A stretch of 64,000 nt of DNA from Bacteroidota bacterium (lineage in GTDB: Bacteria; Bacteroidota; Bacteroidia; Bacteroidales; F082): contig JADJXJ010000003.1 in NCBI GenBank assembly GCA_016715945.1, forward strand, positions 124,001 to 188,000. The letters run 5' to 3'. A program made the translations under genes and the position numbers. Below, piece after piece: positions 51,110-59,642 of this stretch. The notes beneath the pieces were generated by a model. It was not told the origin of the DNA and did not search any database. It was given only the letters and a program-made list of their open reading frames with translations. The first letter of the stretch is position 1, and every line of letters starts with the position of its first letter.

Positions 51110-53050
51110 TTAGCTTGCTTTTACGGCGTCGAAATTGCAGGCCTCCATACATGCGCCGCAGCTGATGCACTTGTCGGGGATGATGTAGTGCGGGCTTTTG
51201 CGGCTGCCAATGATGGCGTTGGTCGGGCATTTCTTTGCACATACGGTGCAGCCGGTGCATTTTTCAACATCGATGGAGTATTCGCGAAGGTTCTGGCAGA
51301 CGCCTGCACGGCACTTTTTGTCGAACACATGCTCTTCGTATTCCTCGCGGAACCACTGGAGGGTGCTAAGCACCGGGTTGGGTGCAGTTTGTCCGAGTCC
51401 GCACAGGGAGGTGTCTTTGATCACCCTGCCGAGTTGTTCGAGCTGCATCACGCCTTTGAAACGTGCCAATGGCTCGTGCGTTTCGCGGTTTTTGGGTTTG
51501 GTGGTGATGCTTTCCAGGATTTCGAGCATGCGGCGGGTGCCTTCGCGGCAGGGGATGCATTTGCCACAACTCTCGCGCTGGATGAAGTCCATGAAAAACT
51601 TGGCCACATCCACCATGCAGGTGTCTTCGTCCATCACCACCATGCCGCCCGATCCCATCATGGCGCCTACATTGATCAGGCTCTCATAATCTACGGGAAT
51701 GTCGAGGTTGGCTTCGGTTACACATCCACCCGAGGGGCCACCCATCTGCACGGCTTTGAAGCGTTTTCCGCCTGCTATGCCACCGCCAATTTTGTAAATG
51801 ATATCGCGGATGGAGGTGCCCATCGGTATCTCGACCAGACCGGTAGTGGCTATTTTGCCCGACAATGCAAATACTTTGGTGCCTTTGCTTGTTGACGTGC
51901 CCATGGCAGCAAACCAGTCGGCTCCTTTGTTGATGATGGTGGGCAGGTTGGCCAGGGTTTCCACATTGTTAATAATGGTGGGCTTGCCAAACAAACCGCT
52001 CACAGCGGGGAATGGCGGACGTGGTCTTGGCATACCTCGTTTGCCTTCGATGCTGTGGATGAGGGCGGTTTCTTCGCCACATACAAAAGCGCCTGCACCT
52101 TTCTTAATGACGATATCCAGGTTGATGCCGGTTCCGAAAATGTTTTTTCCCAGCAGGCCATATTCCTTGGCTTTTTCGATGGCTATGACCAGGCGTTCGA
52201 TGGCCAGCGGATATTCGGCACGGATGTAAATGTAGGCTTTGGTGGCGCCAATGGCGTAGGCGGCAATCATCATGCCTTCGAGCAAACGGTGCGGGTCGCC
52301 TTCAATCACGGCACGGTCCATAAAAGCACCGGGGTCGCCTTCGTCGGCATTGCAGATCAGGTATTTCTGGTCGGCTTCGGTGGCAAGGGCAAATTTCCAT
52401 TTTTTGCCGGTGGGAAATCCTCCGCCTCCGCGACCGCGGAGACCGCTTTTTTCTACAAAATCGCACAATTCGCTGCGGGTGAATACCTTAAGGGTGTTCA
52501 GGTAGGCTTTGTAGCCGCCGCGGGCGATATATTCCTCGATGCTGACCGGGTCGATGATGCCGCAGTTTTCGAGCACAATGCGCACCTGCGGTTTGAAAAA
52601 GGGATGCTTGTTGATGTCGTTTACGCCCGGCCAGGGCTCCTGACCTTCCTGCGCTTCAAACTGACCGAGCACCGGTTGTTCGGGCATCTGACCTGCAAAA
52701 ATCTGCGAAAGCAGGGATTCCACCTTGTCGCCGGTTACTTTTTCGAACGAAATGCGTTTTTTGCCCGGGAGCTTCACGTCGAGCAATGGCTCGCTCGAGC
52801 AAAGTCCGATGCAGCCCACGGGAACCACATCAGCATCAACCTGGTTGATTTGCAACCATTCCTTTGTTTTGGCAATGGTTTCGGCAGCCCCGGCGCCCAG
52901 TCCGCAGGTGCCTGCACCCACAAAGATGACCGGCTTGAGGTTTTCTTCGCGCCTGATATAGCGGAGCTTACGTTCGGTTTCGGGCGAAACTTTGGAGCGT
53001 TCGCTCACTTTCAGGGTGTTTTCGATAAGGTATGTTTTGTCTGCAATCAT
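51110..53050 (-). CDS. hydB: Bifurcating hydrogenase subunit HydB (NuoF-like)
   Basis: A 646-residue flavoprotein that binds FMN, NAD(H) and several Fe-S clusters. The N-terminal thioredoxin-like 2Fe-2S domain has VGAGTCGLGAG and VGCIGLCSSEP. The NuoF core has the FMN/NADH loop LRGRGGGGFPTGKKWKFA and ICNADEGDPGAFMDR. The 4Fe-4S site is CGKCIPCREGTRRM. A C-terminal pair of 4Fe-4S ferredoxin motifs (CTGCTVCAKKCPTNAI and CISCGACMEACNFDAV) is typical of HydB and absent in plain NuoF. ATG 53050 starts two bases after the hydC stop codon. Confidence 0.96.
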   Translation of the reverse strand: MIADKTYLIENTLKVSERSKVSPETERKLRYIRREENLKPVIFVGAGTCGLGAGAAETIAKTKEWLQINQVDADVVPVGCIGLCSSEPLLDVKLPGKKRISFEKVTGDKVESLLSQIFAGQMPEQPVLGQFEAQEGQEPWPGVNDINKHPFFKPQVRIVLENCGIIDPVSIEEYIARGGYKAYLNTLKVFTRSELCDFVEKSGLRGRGGGGFPTGKKWKFALATEADQKYLICNADEGDPGAFMDRAVIEGDPHRLLEGMMIAAYAIGATKAYIYIRAEYPLAIERLVIAIEKAKEYGLLGKNIFGTGINLDIVIKKGAGAFVCGEETALIHSIEGKRGMPRPRPPFPAVSGLFGKPTIINNVETLANLPTIINKGADWFAAMGTSTSKGTKVFALSGKIATTGLVEIPMGTSIRDIIYKIGGGIAGGKRFKAVQMGGPSGGCVTEANLDIPVDYESLINVGAMMGSGGMVVMDEDTCMVDVAKFFMDFIQRESCGKCIPCREGTRRMLEILESITTKPKNRETHEPLARFKGVMQLEQLGRVIKDTSLCGLGQTAPNPVLSTLQWFREEYEEHVFDKKCRAGVCQNLREYSIDVEKCTGCTVCAKKCPTNAIIGSRKSPHYIIPDKCISCGACMEACNFDAVKAS

Positions 53051-53052
53051 GA

Positions 53053-53517
53053 TCAAGCCTCCCTGTTGCGATAGTTTTCGATGATGTTTTTCAGCGATTC
53101 GGTGGTTACTTTGGCGTGAAATTCGCCGTTGATGCTAATCACCGGAGCCAATCCGCAGGCGCCAATGCAGGCCACCACTTCCATGCTGAACATTTTGTCG
53201 CGGGAGGTTTGTCCCGACTTAATCTTCAGCAGTTTTTCGAGTTCTTCGAGCACGGTGGCCGATCCCAGCACGTGGCAGGCTGTGCCGCGGCATATCTGGA
53301 TATGGTACTTTCCGGGCTGGGTAAACCTGAACTGATTATAAAAGGTGGCCACTCCAAATATCTTGCTGGCCGGCATGTTCAGGTGCTTACCCACCTCGAT
53401 CACCGATTCTTCCGAAAGGTATCCTATCTTGTCCTGCACCTGTTGCAGTATGGGGATCAGGCTGTCGTGTCCGGCGTCGGGATATTGTTTCAGAATTTCT
53501 TTTACTACTTCGCTCAT
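53053..53517 (-). CDS. hydC: Bifurcating hydrogenase subunit HydC (NuoE-like)
   Basis: A 154-residue thioredoxin-fold 2Fe-2S protein. An N-terminal helical part (EILKQYPDAGHDSLIPILQQVQDKIGYLS) is followed by VATFYNQFRFTQPGKYHIQICRGTACHVLGSATV and ACIGACGLAPVISINGEFH, giving the four cluster cysteines. It is the electron-transfer partner of HydB in the trimer. Only the stop separates it from hydB. The response regulator at 53561 is 43 bases upstream and on the same strand. Confidence 0.95.
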   Translation of the reverse strand: MSEVVKEILKQYPDAGHDSLIPILQQVQDKIGYLSEESVIEVGKHLNMPASKIFGVATFYNQFRFTQPGKYHIQICRGTACHVLGSATVLEELEKLLKIKSGQTSRDKMFSMEVVACIGACGLAPVISINGEFHAKVTTESLKNIIENYRNREA

Positions 53518-53560
53518 GGCTTAGACATGCATTGAGGGTTTTGTTGATTCGGGATGCCGC

Positions 53561-54079
53561 TTACGCATTGGCTGCTTCGGCTTTTTTGTTGAGGATACGC
53601 TCGATTTCCGGGAGCAGGCGGTTGCGGTCCACAGGTTTCCTGATAAAACCATCCACGGGCACCCACACCGAGCGGCCGTCTTCAGCGCGGTAGTCGATGC
53701 CCGCATTGCCTGTCACGATGTCGCGGATCAGAATGACCTGCAACTCTTTGTAATTGGGGTCGTTGCGAAACTCACGGGCCATGGCCTGCACGCTGGGTTT
53801 GGTGGTCATCAGCACCTCGATGGAGGTTTCCATCAGGGTGGCAATGCCCCTGAGTTCGGGGTCGTCCACAAATTCCTTTGCCAGTTCGAACCCTTCGTAC
53901 TGGGTGGTCATCATCACGTCGAGGATGGCCAGGTCGGGCTTTTCGCGCCGGGCCACTTCAATACCTTCCTGCTTGTTGTAAGCAGTAAAAACTTCATAAC
54001 CTTCGTGGGTAAGCATGGGTTCCAATACATTGATCACATCCATGTCGTCGTCCACTACGAGAATCTTTGCTTTTTTCAT
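53561..54079 (-). CDS. Response regulator with an extended receiver
   Basis: A 172-residue receiver-type protein. The start ILVVDDDMDVINVLEPML and the phosphoacceptor region LAILDVMMTTQYEGFE are normal. About 40 extra residues separate alpha-3 from the next core strand (LQVILIRDIVTG), and the end VDGFIRKPVDRNRLLPEIERIL holds the conserved Lys-Pro. The T/S position after the fourth strand is not obvious. No DNA-binding domain is attached. It is the first gene of the hydCBA transcript and may be the entry point of the sensor's phosphate. Confidence 0.75.
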   Translation of the reverse strand: MKKAKILVVDDDMDVINVLEPMLTHEGYEVFTAYNKQEGIEVARREKPDLAILDVMMTTQYEGFELAKEFVDDPELRGIATLMETSIEVLMTTKPSVQAMAREFRNDPNYKELQVILIRDIVTGNAGIDYRAEDGRSVWVPVDGFIRKPVDRNRLLPEIERILNKKAEAANA

Positions 54080-54121
54080 GGCTCTATTTTTTTATGTGTG
54101 AATATTCTAACAATCACATCA

Positions 54122-54129
54122 CAAAAATA
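54122..54129 (-). promoter_or_regulatory. Candidate -7 box of the hyd operon
   Basis: Minus-strand TATTTTTG, a full TAnnTTTG match, about 43 bases before the response regulator start. No clear -33 TTTG is present, suggesting dependence on an activator. Confidence 0.45.
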
Positions 54130-54184
54130 TAACCATATTCTCCTTAGAAAAAGGTAGATTGTTACTAATTTCACAATAGTTGTT

Positions 54185-54236
54185 TTTCCTTTACAGGAAA
54201 GCCGCCTTGCGTAAAAAGGAAGGTGTTTTGCGTAAA
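54185..54236. promoter_or_regulatory. Candidate operator region upstream of the hyd operon
   Basis: Two direct copies of TTGCGTAAA at 54207-54215 and 54228-54236 start 21 bases apart, two helical turns. Next to them is an inverted repeat TTTCC-N6-GGAAA (54185-54200). They lie 55-115 bases upstream of the candidate -7 box, a suitable place for a phosphorylated regulator. Confidence 0.4.
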
Positions 54237-54266
54237 TGCGCAATCGGAAGTGAGGGGGTGTGCTAA

Positions 54267-54926
54267 TCAAAAGTCAATCAGACCGTTGCGCAAGGCATAA
54301 GCCAGCAGGCTGACAGTGTTTTTGGTATTGGTTTTGGCCAGCAGGTTCGACTTGTGACCCACCACCGTACGTTCACTGACAAACAGGCGCTCAGCGATTT
54401 CCTTGTTGCTCAGTCCTTCGGCCATCAGCTGAAGCACTTCGATTTCCCTGCGCGTAAGGGCAAGTTCAGCGGCCGCATCCCGTTCGCTTTTCTTGTCGTC
54501 TTTTGTCAGGCTGCGCGTGAAATAGTCCCAGAGCTCCTCGCTGTAGTAGGTTTTTCCGTTATACACCGCCTGCAATGCCCGTTCGAGCACCTCTTTGCGG
54601 ATGTTTTTAATCAGAAATCCTTTGACTCCGGCCTCTATCATGCTTTGGATGTAGGCATCGTCTTTGAACATGGTGAGGGCAATCACTTTCAGGTCTGGTC
54701 TGATTTCGAGCGCCTTACGTGTGGCTTCTATCCCATTGAGCACGGGCATCTCTATATCCATCAGCACGATGTCGGTTTCCAGCTCTGGCAGAAGCCGAAG
54801 AAATTCTTCCCCGTCGCCGGCCTCGGCCACCACTTTTGCATAACCCATCTTGTTGATGACCATGCGCAGTCCGCTGCGAAAAATTTCGTGATCGTCAACC
54901 ACAGTAACCCTGATCACCGGATCCAT
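54267..54926 (-). CDS. NarL/LuxR-type response regulator
   Basis: A 219-residue transcription regulator from ATG 54926. The receiver has TVVDDHEIFRSGLRMVINKM, the phosphoacceptor in VLMDIEMPVLNGIEA, and KGFLIKNIRKEVLERAL. The LuxR-type helix-turn-helix is LTRREIEVLQLMAEGLSNKEIAERLFVSERTVVGHKSNL. It is about 190 bases upstream of the hyd response regulator on the same strand and is the only DNA-binding regulator in this region, so it is the best candidate for controlling the hyd genes. Confidence 0.88.
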   Translation of the reverse strand: MDPVIRVTVVDDHEIFRSGLRMVINKMGYAKVVAEAGDGEEFLRLLPELETDIVLMDIEMPVLNGIEATRKALEIRPDLKVIALTMFKDDAYIQSMIEAGVKGFLIKNIRKEVLERALQAVYNGKTYYSEELWDYFTRSLTKDDKKSERDAAAELALTRREIEVLQLMAEGLSNKEIAERLFVSERTVVGHKSNLLAKTNTKNTVSLLAYALRNGLIDF

Positions 54927-55046
54927 CGGCTGTTCATTTACTAACAACAAAAGTAAATCATTATAACGTTGAACGCGAACCGGCAGTCTTTTTTAGAGAG
55001 CGGCCCTCTGCCATAAAGCATTAATTTTGTGCGCGCAAACTTACGC

Positions 55047-55724
55047 ATGGACAACGGACTCCGCAACTTTCTGAAGAATCTAAAGCTCCGACCGGTGCAG
55101 CTGGTGCACAAGGCCGAGCTCAGCCCCGGGGTTTTTGTGCTTAGCTTTCCTGCCCAGGGAAGTTTTCTGCCCGGTCAGGTGGTGGGGATAAGTGTAGATG
55201 GTCTTCCACCCAGGTTGTACAGCATTGCCAGTGCACCGGATGATGCACACCTTGAACTGCTTTTCAATGTGAAGCCCGACGGGCAGCTTACGCCACGTCT
55301 GGCCGGGCTCAAACCGGGCGATACCGTGCAATTGTCGGCGCCATTCGGCGCTTTTCTTGGCGACGATCATCCTGCCTGGTGGATTGCTGCCGGCACTGGT
55401 ATAGCCCCTTTCCGGTCGATGACCCGGGCCGGACTCTCGCACAACAAGATGCTCATCCATGGAGGACGCACCGTGAATTCCTTTTACTTCGAAAACGAAA
55501 TTACTGCCGCCCTGGGAGTGCGCTATGTGCGCTGCTGCTCGCAGGAAACCGGTCCGGGACTCTATCCCGGACGACTCACACGCTGGCTGGCTGAGCAACC
55601 TGAGTACGACAGCAGCCAGAATTACTATCTGTGCGGAAGCGCCGAAATGGTGGTCGAGGTGCGCGACTTGCTGATCAGCAGGGGGGTGCCCATAGATCGC
55701 ATCCTTTCCGAAATTTACTTTTAA
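55047..55724 (+). CDS. Ferredoxin/flavodoxin-NADP reductase-like flavoprotein
   Basis: A 225-residue FNR-fold protein from ATG 55047. The FAD domain includes LPPRLYSIASAPDDAHLELLFNVKPDGQLTPRL, with the RxYS motif. The NAD(P) domain has WIAAGTGIAPFRSM and ends YYLCGSAEMVVEVRDLLISRGVPIDRILSEIYF, the FNR C-terminus with its aromatic residue. It moves electrons between NAD(P)H and a ferredoxin or flavodoxin. Neighbouring hydrogenase and nor genes make several partners possible. The frame extends to GTG 55029, but ATG 55047 is more usual. Confidence 0.85.
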   Translation: MDNGLRNFLKNLKLRPVQLVHKAELSPGVFVLSFPAQGSFLPGQVVGISVDGLPPRLYSIASAPDDAHLELLFNVKPDGQLTPRLAGLKPGDTVQLSAPFGAFLGDDHPAWWIAAGTGIAPFRSMTRAGLSHNKMLIHGGRTVNSFYFENEITAALGVRYVRCCSQETGPGLYPGRLTRWLAEQPEYDSSQNYYLCGSAEMVVEVRDLLISRGVPIDRILSEIYF

Positions 55725-55735
55725 TGCCCTGAGCT

Positions 55736-56782
55736 ATGGAACTGCAAAAACCTTCGCTGTTTGGCATGACCCTGGCCGAGATTGCCGGGCTGACGAGCAT
55801 GCTAGGCCTCCCAAAATTCGCTGCAGGCCAGATTGCCGACTGGCTCTACAAAAAGCACGCGGACAGCATCGATCAGATGAGCAACCTTTCGAAAGAGGCC
55901 AGGGCATTGCTCAACGAACATGTGGTGATGGGCAAAAGCGCCCCCACCAGTGTGCAGGTCTCGGCCGATGGCACAAAAAAATACCTTTACCGGGGTGGCA
56001 GCAACCGTTTTGTTGAAGCCGCATTCATACCCGACGACGACCGGGCGACGCTATGCGTGTCGTCGCAGGTGGGTTGCAAGATGGGCTGCCTGTTTTGCAT
56101 GACCGGCAAGCAGGGATTTCAGTCGCAGCTATCGGCGGGCGAAATTCTCAACCAGATCAGCAGTCTGCCCGAGCGCGACAAGCTTACCAACATTGTTTAC
56201 ATGGGCATGGGCGAGCCCCTCGACAATCTGGAAGAAGTGATGCGAAGCCTCGAAATACTTACTGCCGAATGGGGTTTTGGCATGAGTCCGCGCCGTATCA
56301 CCGTGTCGACCATTGGCATGATTCCGGCGATGAAGCATTTTATCGAACATTCCGAATGCCATCTGGCTATCAGCCTTCACAGTCCTTTTCATGACGAAAG
56401 GCGCAAGCTCATGCCCATCGAGAATGTTTACCCAGCCGAGGAGGTCATCGAGGTACTGCGAACCTTCGATCTTGGCCGGCAGCGACGCATCTCGTTCGAA
56501 TACATTATGTTTAAAAACCTCAACGACACGCCCCGGCACGTGAAAGGACTCACAAAACTGCTCAACGGATTACGCTGTCGCATTAATCTCATCCGGTATC
56601 ACCCTATTCCCGACACCCCATTGGAAAGCTCTGACGAGCAAACGATTCAGCAGTTCAGAGAGGCTTTGGTGAAAAAAGGCATTCGCACTACTGTGCGTGC
56701 CTCACGCGGGCAGGACATCTTTGCTGCCTGCGGACTGCTCAGCACCAAAGAGTTGGTGAAAGTGCAGGCACCGGATTTTTAA
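55736..56782 (+). CDS. rlmN: 23S rRNA (adenine2503-C2)-methyltransferase RlmN
   Basis: A 348-residue radical SAM methylase. Radical SAM cysteines are C114-x3-C118-x2-C121 (SSQVGCKMGCLFCMTGKQGF). GMGEPLDNLEEV and STIGMIPAMKHFIE are family features. The catalytic C-terminal cysteine lies in DIFAACGLLS, and ISLHSPFHDERRKLMPIE is the conserved HSP motif. It makes m2A2503 in 23S rRNA and m2A37 in some tRNAs. It begins 11 bases after the flavin reductase gene. Confidence 0.95.
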   Translation: MELQKPSLFGMTLAEIAGLTSMLGLPKFAAGQIADWLYKKHADSIDQMSNLSKEARALLNEHVVMGKSAPTSVQVSADGTKKYLYRGGSNRFVEAAFIPDDDRATLCVSSQVGCKMGCLFCMTGKQGFQSQLSAGEILNQISSLPERDKLTNIVYMGMGEPLDNLEEVMRSLEILTAEWGFGMSPRRITVSTIGMIPAMKHFIEHSECHLAISLHSPFHDERRKLMPIENVYPAEEVIEVLRTFDLGRQRRISFEYIMFKNLNDTPRHVKGLTKLLNGLRCRINLIRYHPIPDTPLESSDEQTIQQFREALVKKGIRTTVRASRGQDIFAACGLLSTKELVKVQAPDF

Positions 56783-56824
56783 AGAAATCAGACTCCCTTC
56801 AATTAAATGAATCTTCATTAAAAA

Positions 56825-56848
56825 TATTTCGGAATTACGTGACCGAAA
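56825..56848. promoter_or_regulatory. Palindromic operator candidate of the nor operon
   Basis: A perfect ATTTCGG-N10-CCGAAAT inverted repeat, total 24 bases. Its centre is about 41 bases upstream of the start predicted from the TACATTTG box, the class II position of CRP/FNR-type activators. A weaker TTAAATGAA/TTCATTAAA repeat is just upstream at 56803-56822. Confidence 0.55.
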
Positions 56849-56863
56849 TACTTATTTCTGTAT

Positions 56864-56871
56864 TACATTTG
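56864..56871 (+). promoter_or_regulatory. Candidate -7 box of the nor operon
   Basis: TACATTTG, full TAnnTTTG match, 86 bases before norC. The -33 TTTG is missing, which fits activator control through the palindrome. Confidence 0.6.
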
Positions 56872-56957
56872 TCGAAATTAAGTACTGGTATTCCTAAATA
56901 ATCCAATACTTAAATCATAACACTCAGTAATATAAGCATTAACCAAAAACCATCGCT

Positions 56958-57383
56958 ATGTTGTCGAAATCACAAGCACGCACTTTTTTTCTGGGAGGAA
57001 CGGCAATCACTTTTGCCATTTTCCTGGGATTATCGTGGAACTCGTTGGTCAATGAAGTTCCAACTCAAACCAATGCACATCTTCTTAACGCTGAAGTGGT
57101 ACGTGGCAAAGCCTTATGGGAGAAGAACAATTGCATGGGCTGTCATACCATTTTTGGCGAAGGAGCCTATTATGCTCCAGAGCTCACCAAGGTTTACGAA
57201 CGCCGGGGTGAGGGATACATCAAGGCTGCATTAATGTCGAAAGTGCCCTGGGCACCGCGCGGTCGCAAAATGGTAGCCTACGGCTTTTCGGAAGAGCAGG
57301 CCAACGACCTCGTTGCGTTTCTAAAATGGGCAGGCGAAGTTGATTTGAACGGGTTTCCGCCAAAACCCGATGTAAAGCGTTAA
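56958..57383 (+). CDS. norC: Nitric oxide reductase cytochrome c subunit NorC
   Basis: A 141-residue membrane-anchored monohaem cytochrome c. One N-terminal helix (TFFLGGTAITFAIFLGLSW) is followed by the haem site C59-M-G-C62-H63 in NNCMGCHTIFGEGAYYAPELTKVY, and an axial Met near 100 (GRKMVAYG). It passes electrons to NorB. First gene of a six-gene operon norCBQDEF; norB starts 22 bases after its stop. Confidence 0.95.
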   Translation: MLSKSQARTFFLGGTAITFAIFLGLSWNSLVNEVPTQTNAHLLNAEVVRGKALWEKNNCMGCHTIFGEGAYYAPELTKVYERRGEGYIKAALMSKVPWAPRGRKMVAYGFSEEQANDLVAFLKWAGEVDLNGFPPKPDVKR

Positions 57384-57405
57384 TAACCAACCAAAACACA
57401 AAGTC

Positions 57406-58761
57406 ATGAAATACGAATCACAAAAAGTTGCTTACTGGTTTTTTGCAGCGGCTATCCTATTGCTGTCACTTCAGATCACCTACGGATTCATCATGGGATT
57501 TGCCCGAATGGGGTATGACGGGCTCCATGAGTTCATTTCATTCAATACAGCCCGAGCAACACACACAAACCTTTTGGTTGTTTGGATTCTTTTAGGGTTT
57601 ATGGGAGCAGCCTATTATATTATTCCCGAAGAAGCACAGCGCGAGCTTGTTGCAGTCAAGCTGGCTTATGCTCAGCTCATTTCCTTTCTTTTAGTGGGAG
57701 TTGTTGCCATCATCGGCTACCACCTCAATTATTGGGAAGGTCGCAAGTTTCTGGAGATACCACGACCGCTCGACTGGCTCGTGGTGGTGAATGTGCTGAC
57801 TTTTTTGGGGATCATACTAACAACACTTTATAAAGGAAAGACGCGCACCACTACTGCGATGGTATTGGCAATGGGCCTGCTTTTTGCTGCCTTGCTTTAT
57901 TTGCCGGGAATGATCTGGTTTGACAATCAGACCATGGACTCGTTTTTCCGCTGGTGGGTTGTGCATCTGTGGGTCGAAGGTGTTTGGGAGCTCATCATGG
58001 GCGGTATTCTCGCATTTCTGCTGATAAAACTTACGGGTGTTGACCGCGAGGTAATTGAAAAGTGGCTGTATGTCATTGTTGGTCTAACCTTCCTTTCAGG
58101 TGTTCTGGGAACAGGTCATCATTATTATTACATAGGTGTAGGTAAAATTTGGCTCATTGTCGGCGGCATTTTTTCGATGCTTGAGCCACTTGCCTTTTTG
58201 GCCATGGCACTGTTTGCAGTAGCGATGTACCGCAAAGGGGAAAAGCGACATCCAAACAAAATGGCGCTATACTGGACTTTGGGTACAGCCATTATGGCAT
58301 TTACAGGCGCAGGCCTGCTCGGAATGGCCCATACCTTACCTCAGGTAAATATGTACACACACGGAACGCTGGTAACCGCAATGCATGGTCACCTTGCCTT
58401 TTGGGGAGCCTACGGGATGATAGTTTTCAGCTTCATCACATTTGCCATGCCCAATCTTACAGGGAGAAGGCTGTATGATACGGTTAACGGACAGCTCGCA
58501 TTCTGGCTTTCGAATATTGGCATGATTGGCATGACAATGGCATTTGGAGTTGCCGGCGTGGCACAGGTTTATCTTGAACGAAAAACCGGGCTTGAATTCG
58601 GTGCAGTGCAGCAGGAGCTTGAGGTACATTTCTTTGTACTTGTGCTCACGGCAACCATGTTTGCCACAGGGATTTTACTGTATATCATCGAATTTTTCCG
58701 GTACGGATCACCTCAGGATGAGGCTATAGGAATGGAAGAAGATTTAAAAACTATTTATTAG
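57406..58761 (+). CDS. norB: Nitric oxide reductase large subunit NorB
   Basis: A 451-residue haem-copper-type oxidoreductase with about 12 transmembrane helices that reduces two NO to N2O. A haem ligand His is in RATHTNLLVVWILLGFMG. The non-haem iron ligands are in VHLWVEGVWELIMGG (His plus functional Glu) and GTGHHYYYIGVG (two His). Haem b and b3 ligands are in MHGHLAFWGAYGM. Length and lack of a fused quinol-oxidase N-terminal extension mark it as cNOR type, consistent with norC beside it. Confidence 0.96.
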   Translation: MKYESQKVAYWFFAAAILLLSLQITYGFIMGFARMGYDGLHEFISFNTARATHTNLLVVWILLGFMGAAYYIIPEEAQRELVAVKLAYAQLISFLLVGVVAIIGYHLNYWEGRKFLEIPRPLDWLVVVNVLTFLGIILTTLYKGKTRTTTAMVLAMGLLFAALLYLPGMIWFDNQTMDSFFRWWVVHLWVEGVWELIMGGILAFLLIKLTGVDREVIEKWLYVIVGLTFLSGVLGTGHHYYYIGVGKIWLIVGGIFSMLEPLAFLAMALFAVAMYRKGEKRHPNKMALYWTLGTAIMAFTGAGLLGMAHTLPQVNMYTHGTLVTAMHGHLAFWGAYGMIVFSFITFAMPNLTGRRLYDTVNGQLAFWLSNIGMIGMTMAFGVAGVAQVYLERKTGLEFGAVQQELEVHFFVLVLTATMFATGILLYIIEFFRYGSPQDEAIGMEEDLKTIY

Positions 58762-58834
58762 CTCCATGTTTGTTTTTTGGGCAGCAGGTCGGCTAGCCGG
58801 CCTGTTTGCCCTGTTTTAAAAATGATGATTCATA

Positions 58835-59617
58835 ATGCTTGATAACATTATACCATTTTATTTGCCTGCGGGCAAGGAAATAGAAGTGTTCGAGCATGCC
58901 GCAGCAAATAGGCTACCGGTATTGCTTAAGGGGCCGACAGGCACGGGTAAAACCAGGTTTGTCGAGTATATGGCATGGAAACTGGGGCGTTCTTTCCTCA
59001 CCATCAGCTGCCACGAAGAAACCTCGGCCACCGACCTTATCGGGCGTTTTATAATCAAGGGCTCCGAGACAGTTTGGCTCGACGGGCCGCTAACTACGGC
59101 CGTAAAAAACGGCGCCATTATCTATCTTGATGAAGTGGCCGAGGCCAGGCCTGACGTCATTGTGGCAATTCACCCCTTGACTGATTTCAGAAGACAGCTG
59201 TACATCGATAAGCTTGCAGAAACTATAAACGCGCATGATGATTTTTTGCTGGTAGCATCATTTAATCCGGGTTATCAAAAAGGGTTTAAAGAACTTAAAC
59301 CCTCCACACGGCAACGCTTTGTGGCCATACCTTTTGGCTATCCAACATCCGATGCCGAGCAAAAAATCCTGATTCACGAATCGGGGGTGGAGAGCGAAAT
59401 TGCCAAACGCCTTGTAGCGATAGGTAGCAAAATTCGCGGATTAAAGGATCTTGGATTGGCTGAGACGGTATCGACCAGGTTGCTTGTTGATGCTGCAAAG
59501 CTTATACAGTCGGGCCTGCCAAAGCGTTTGGCAGTAAAATCAGCAGTAATTGAACCACTTAGCGACGAGGATCAGATGATCGAAGCACTCACCGATTTAA
59601 GTAATCTGATGATTTGA
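58835..59617 (+). CDS. norQ: MoxR-type AAA ATPase NorQ
   Basis: A 260-residue AAA+ ATPase. Walker A is LKGPTGTGKTRFVEYMAW, Walker B IYLDEVAEARPDVI, and sensor residues lie in LLVASFNPGYQKGF. The CbbQ/NirQ/NorQ family activates metalloenzymes, here inserting or maturing the NorB iron site together with NorD. It is 73 bases after norB and 25 bases before norD on the same strand. Confidence 0.92.
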   Translation: MLDNIIPFYLPAGKEIEVFEHAAANRLPVLLKGPTGTGKTRFVEYMAWKLGRSFLTISCHEETSATDLIGRFIIKGSETVWLDGPLTTAVKNGAIIYLDEVAEARPDVIVAIHPLTDFRRQLYIDKLAETINAHDDFLLVASFNPGYQKGFKELKPSTRQRFVAIPFGYPTSDAEQKILIHESGVESEIAKRLVAIGSKIRGLKDLGLAETVSTRLLVDAAKLIQSGLPKRLAVKSAVIEPLSDEDQMIEALTDLSNLMI

Positions 59618-59642
59618 TTGGGCTAATCCCAAAAACGATTGT

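Noticed and set aside
54097..54118. CRP-type site TGTGA...TCACA near the hyd promoter
   Set aside because: The spacer is 12 bases rather than 6, and the repeat would overlap the transcription start.
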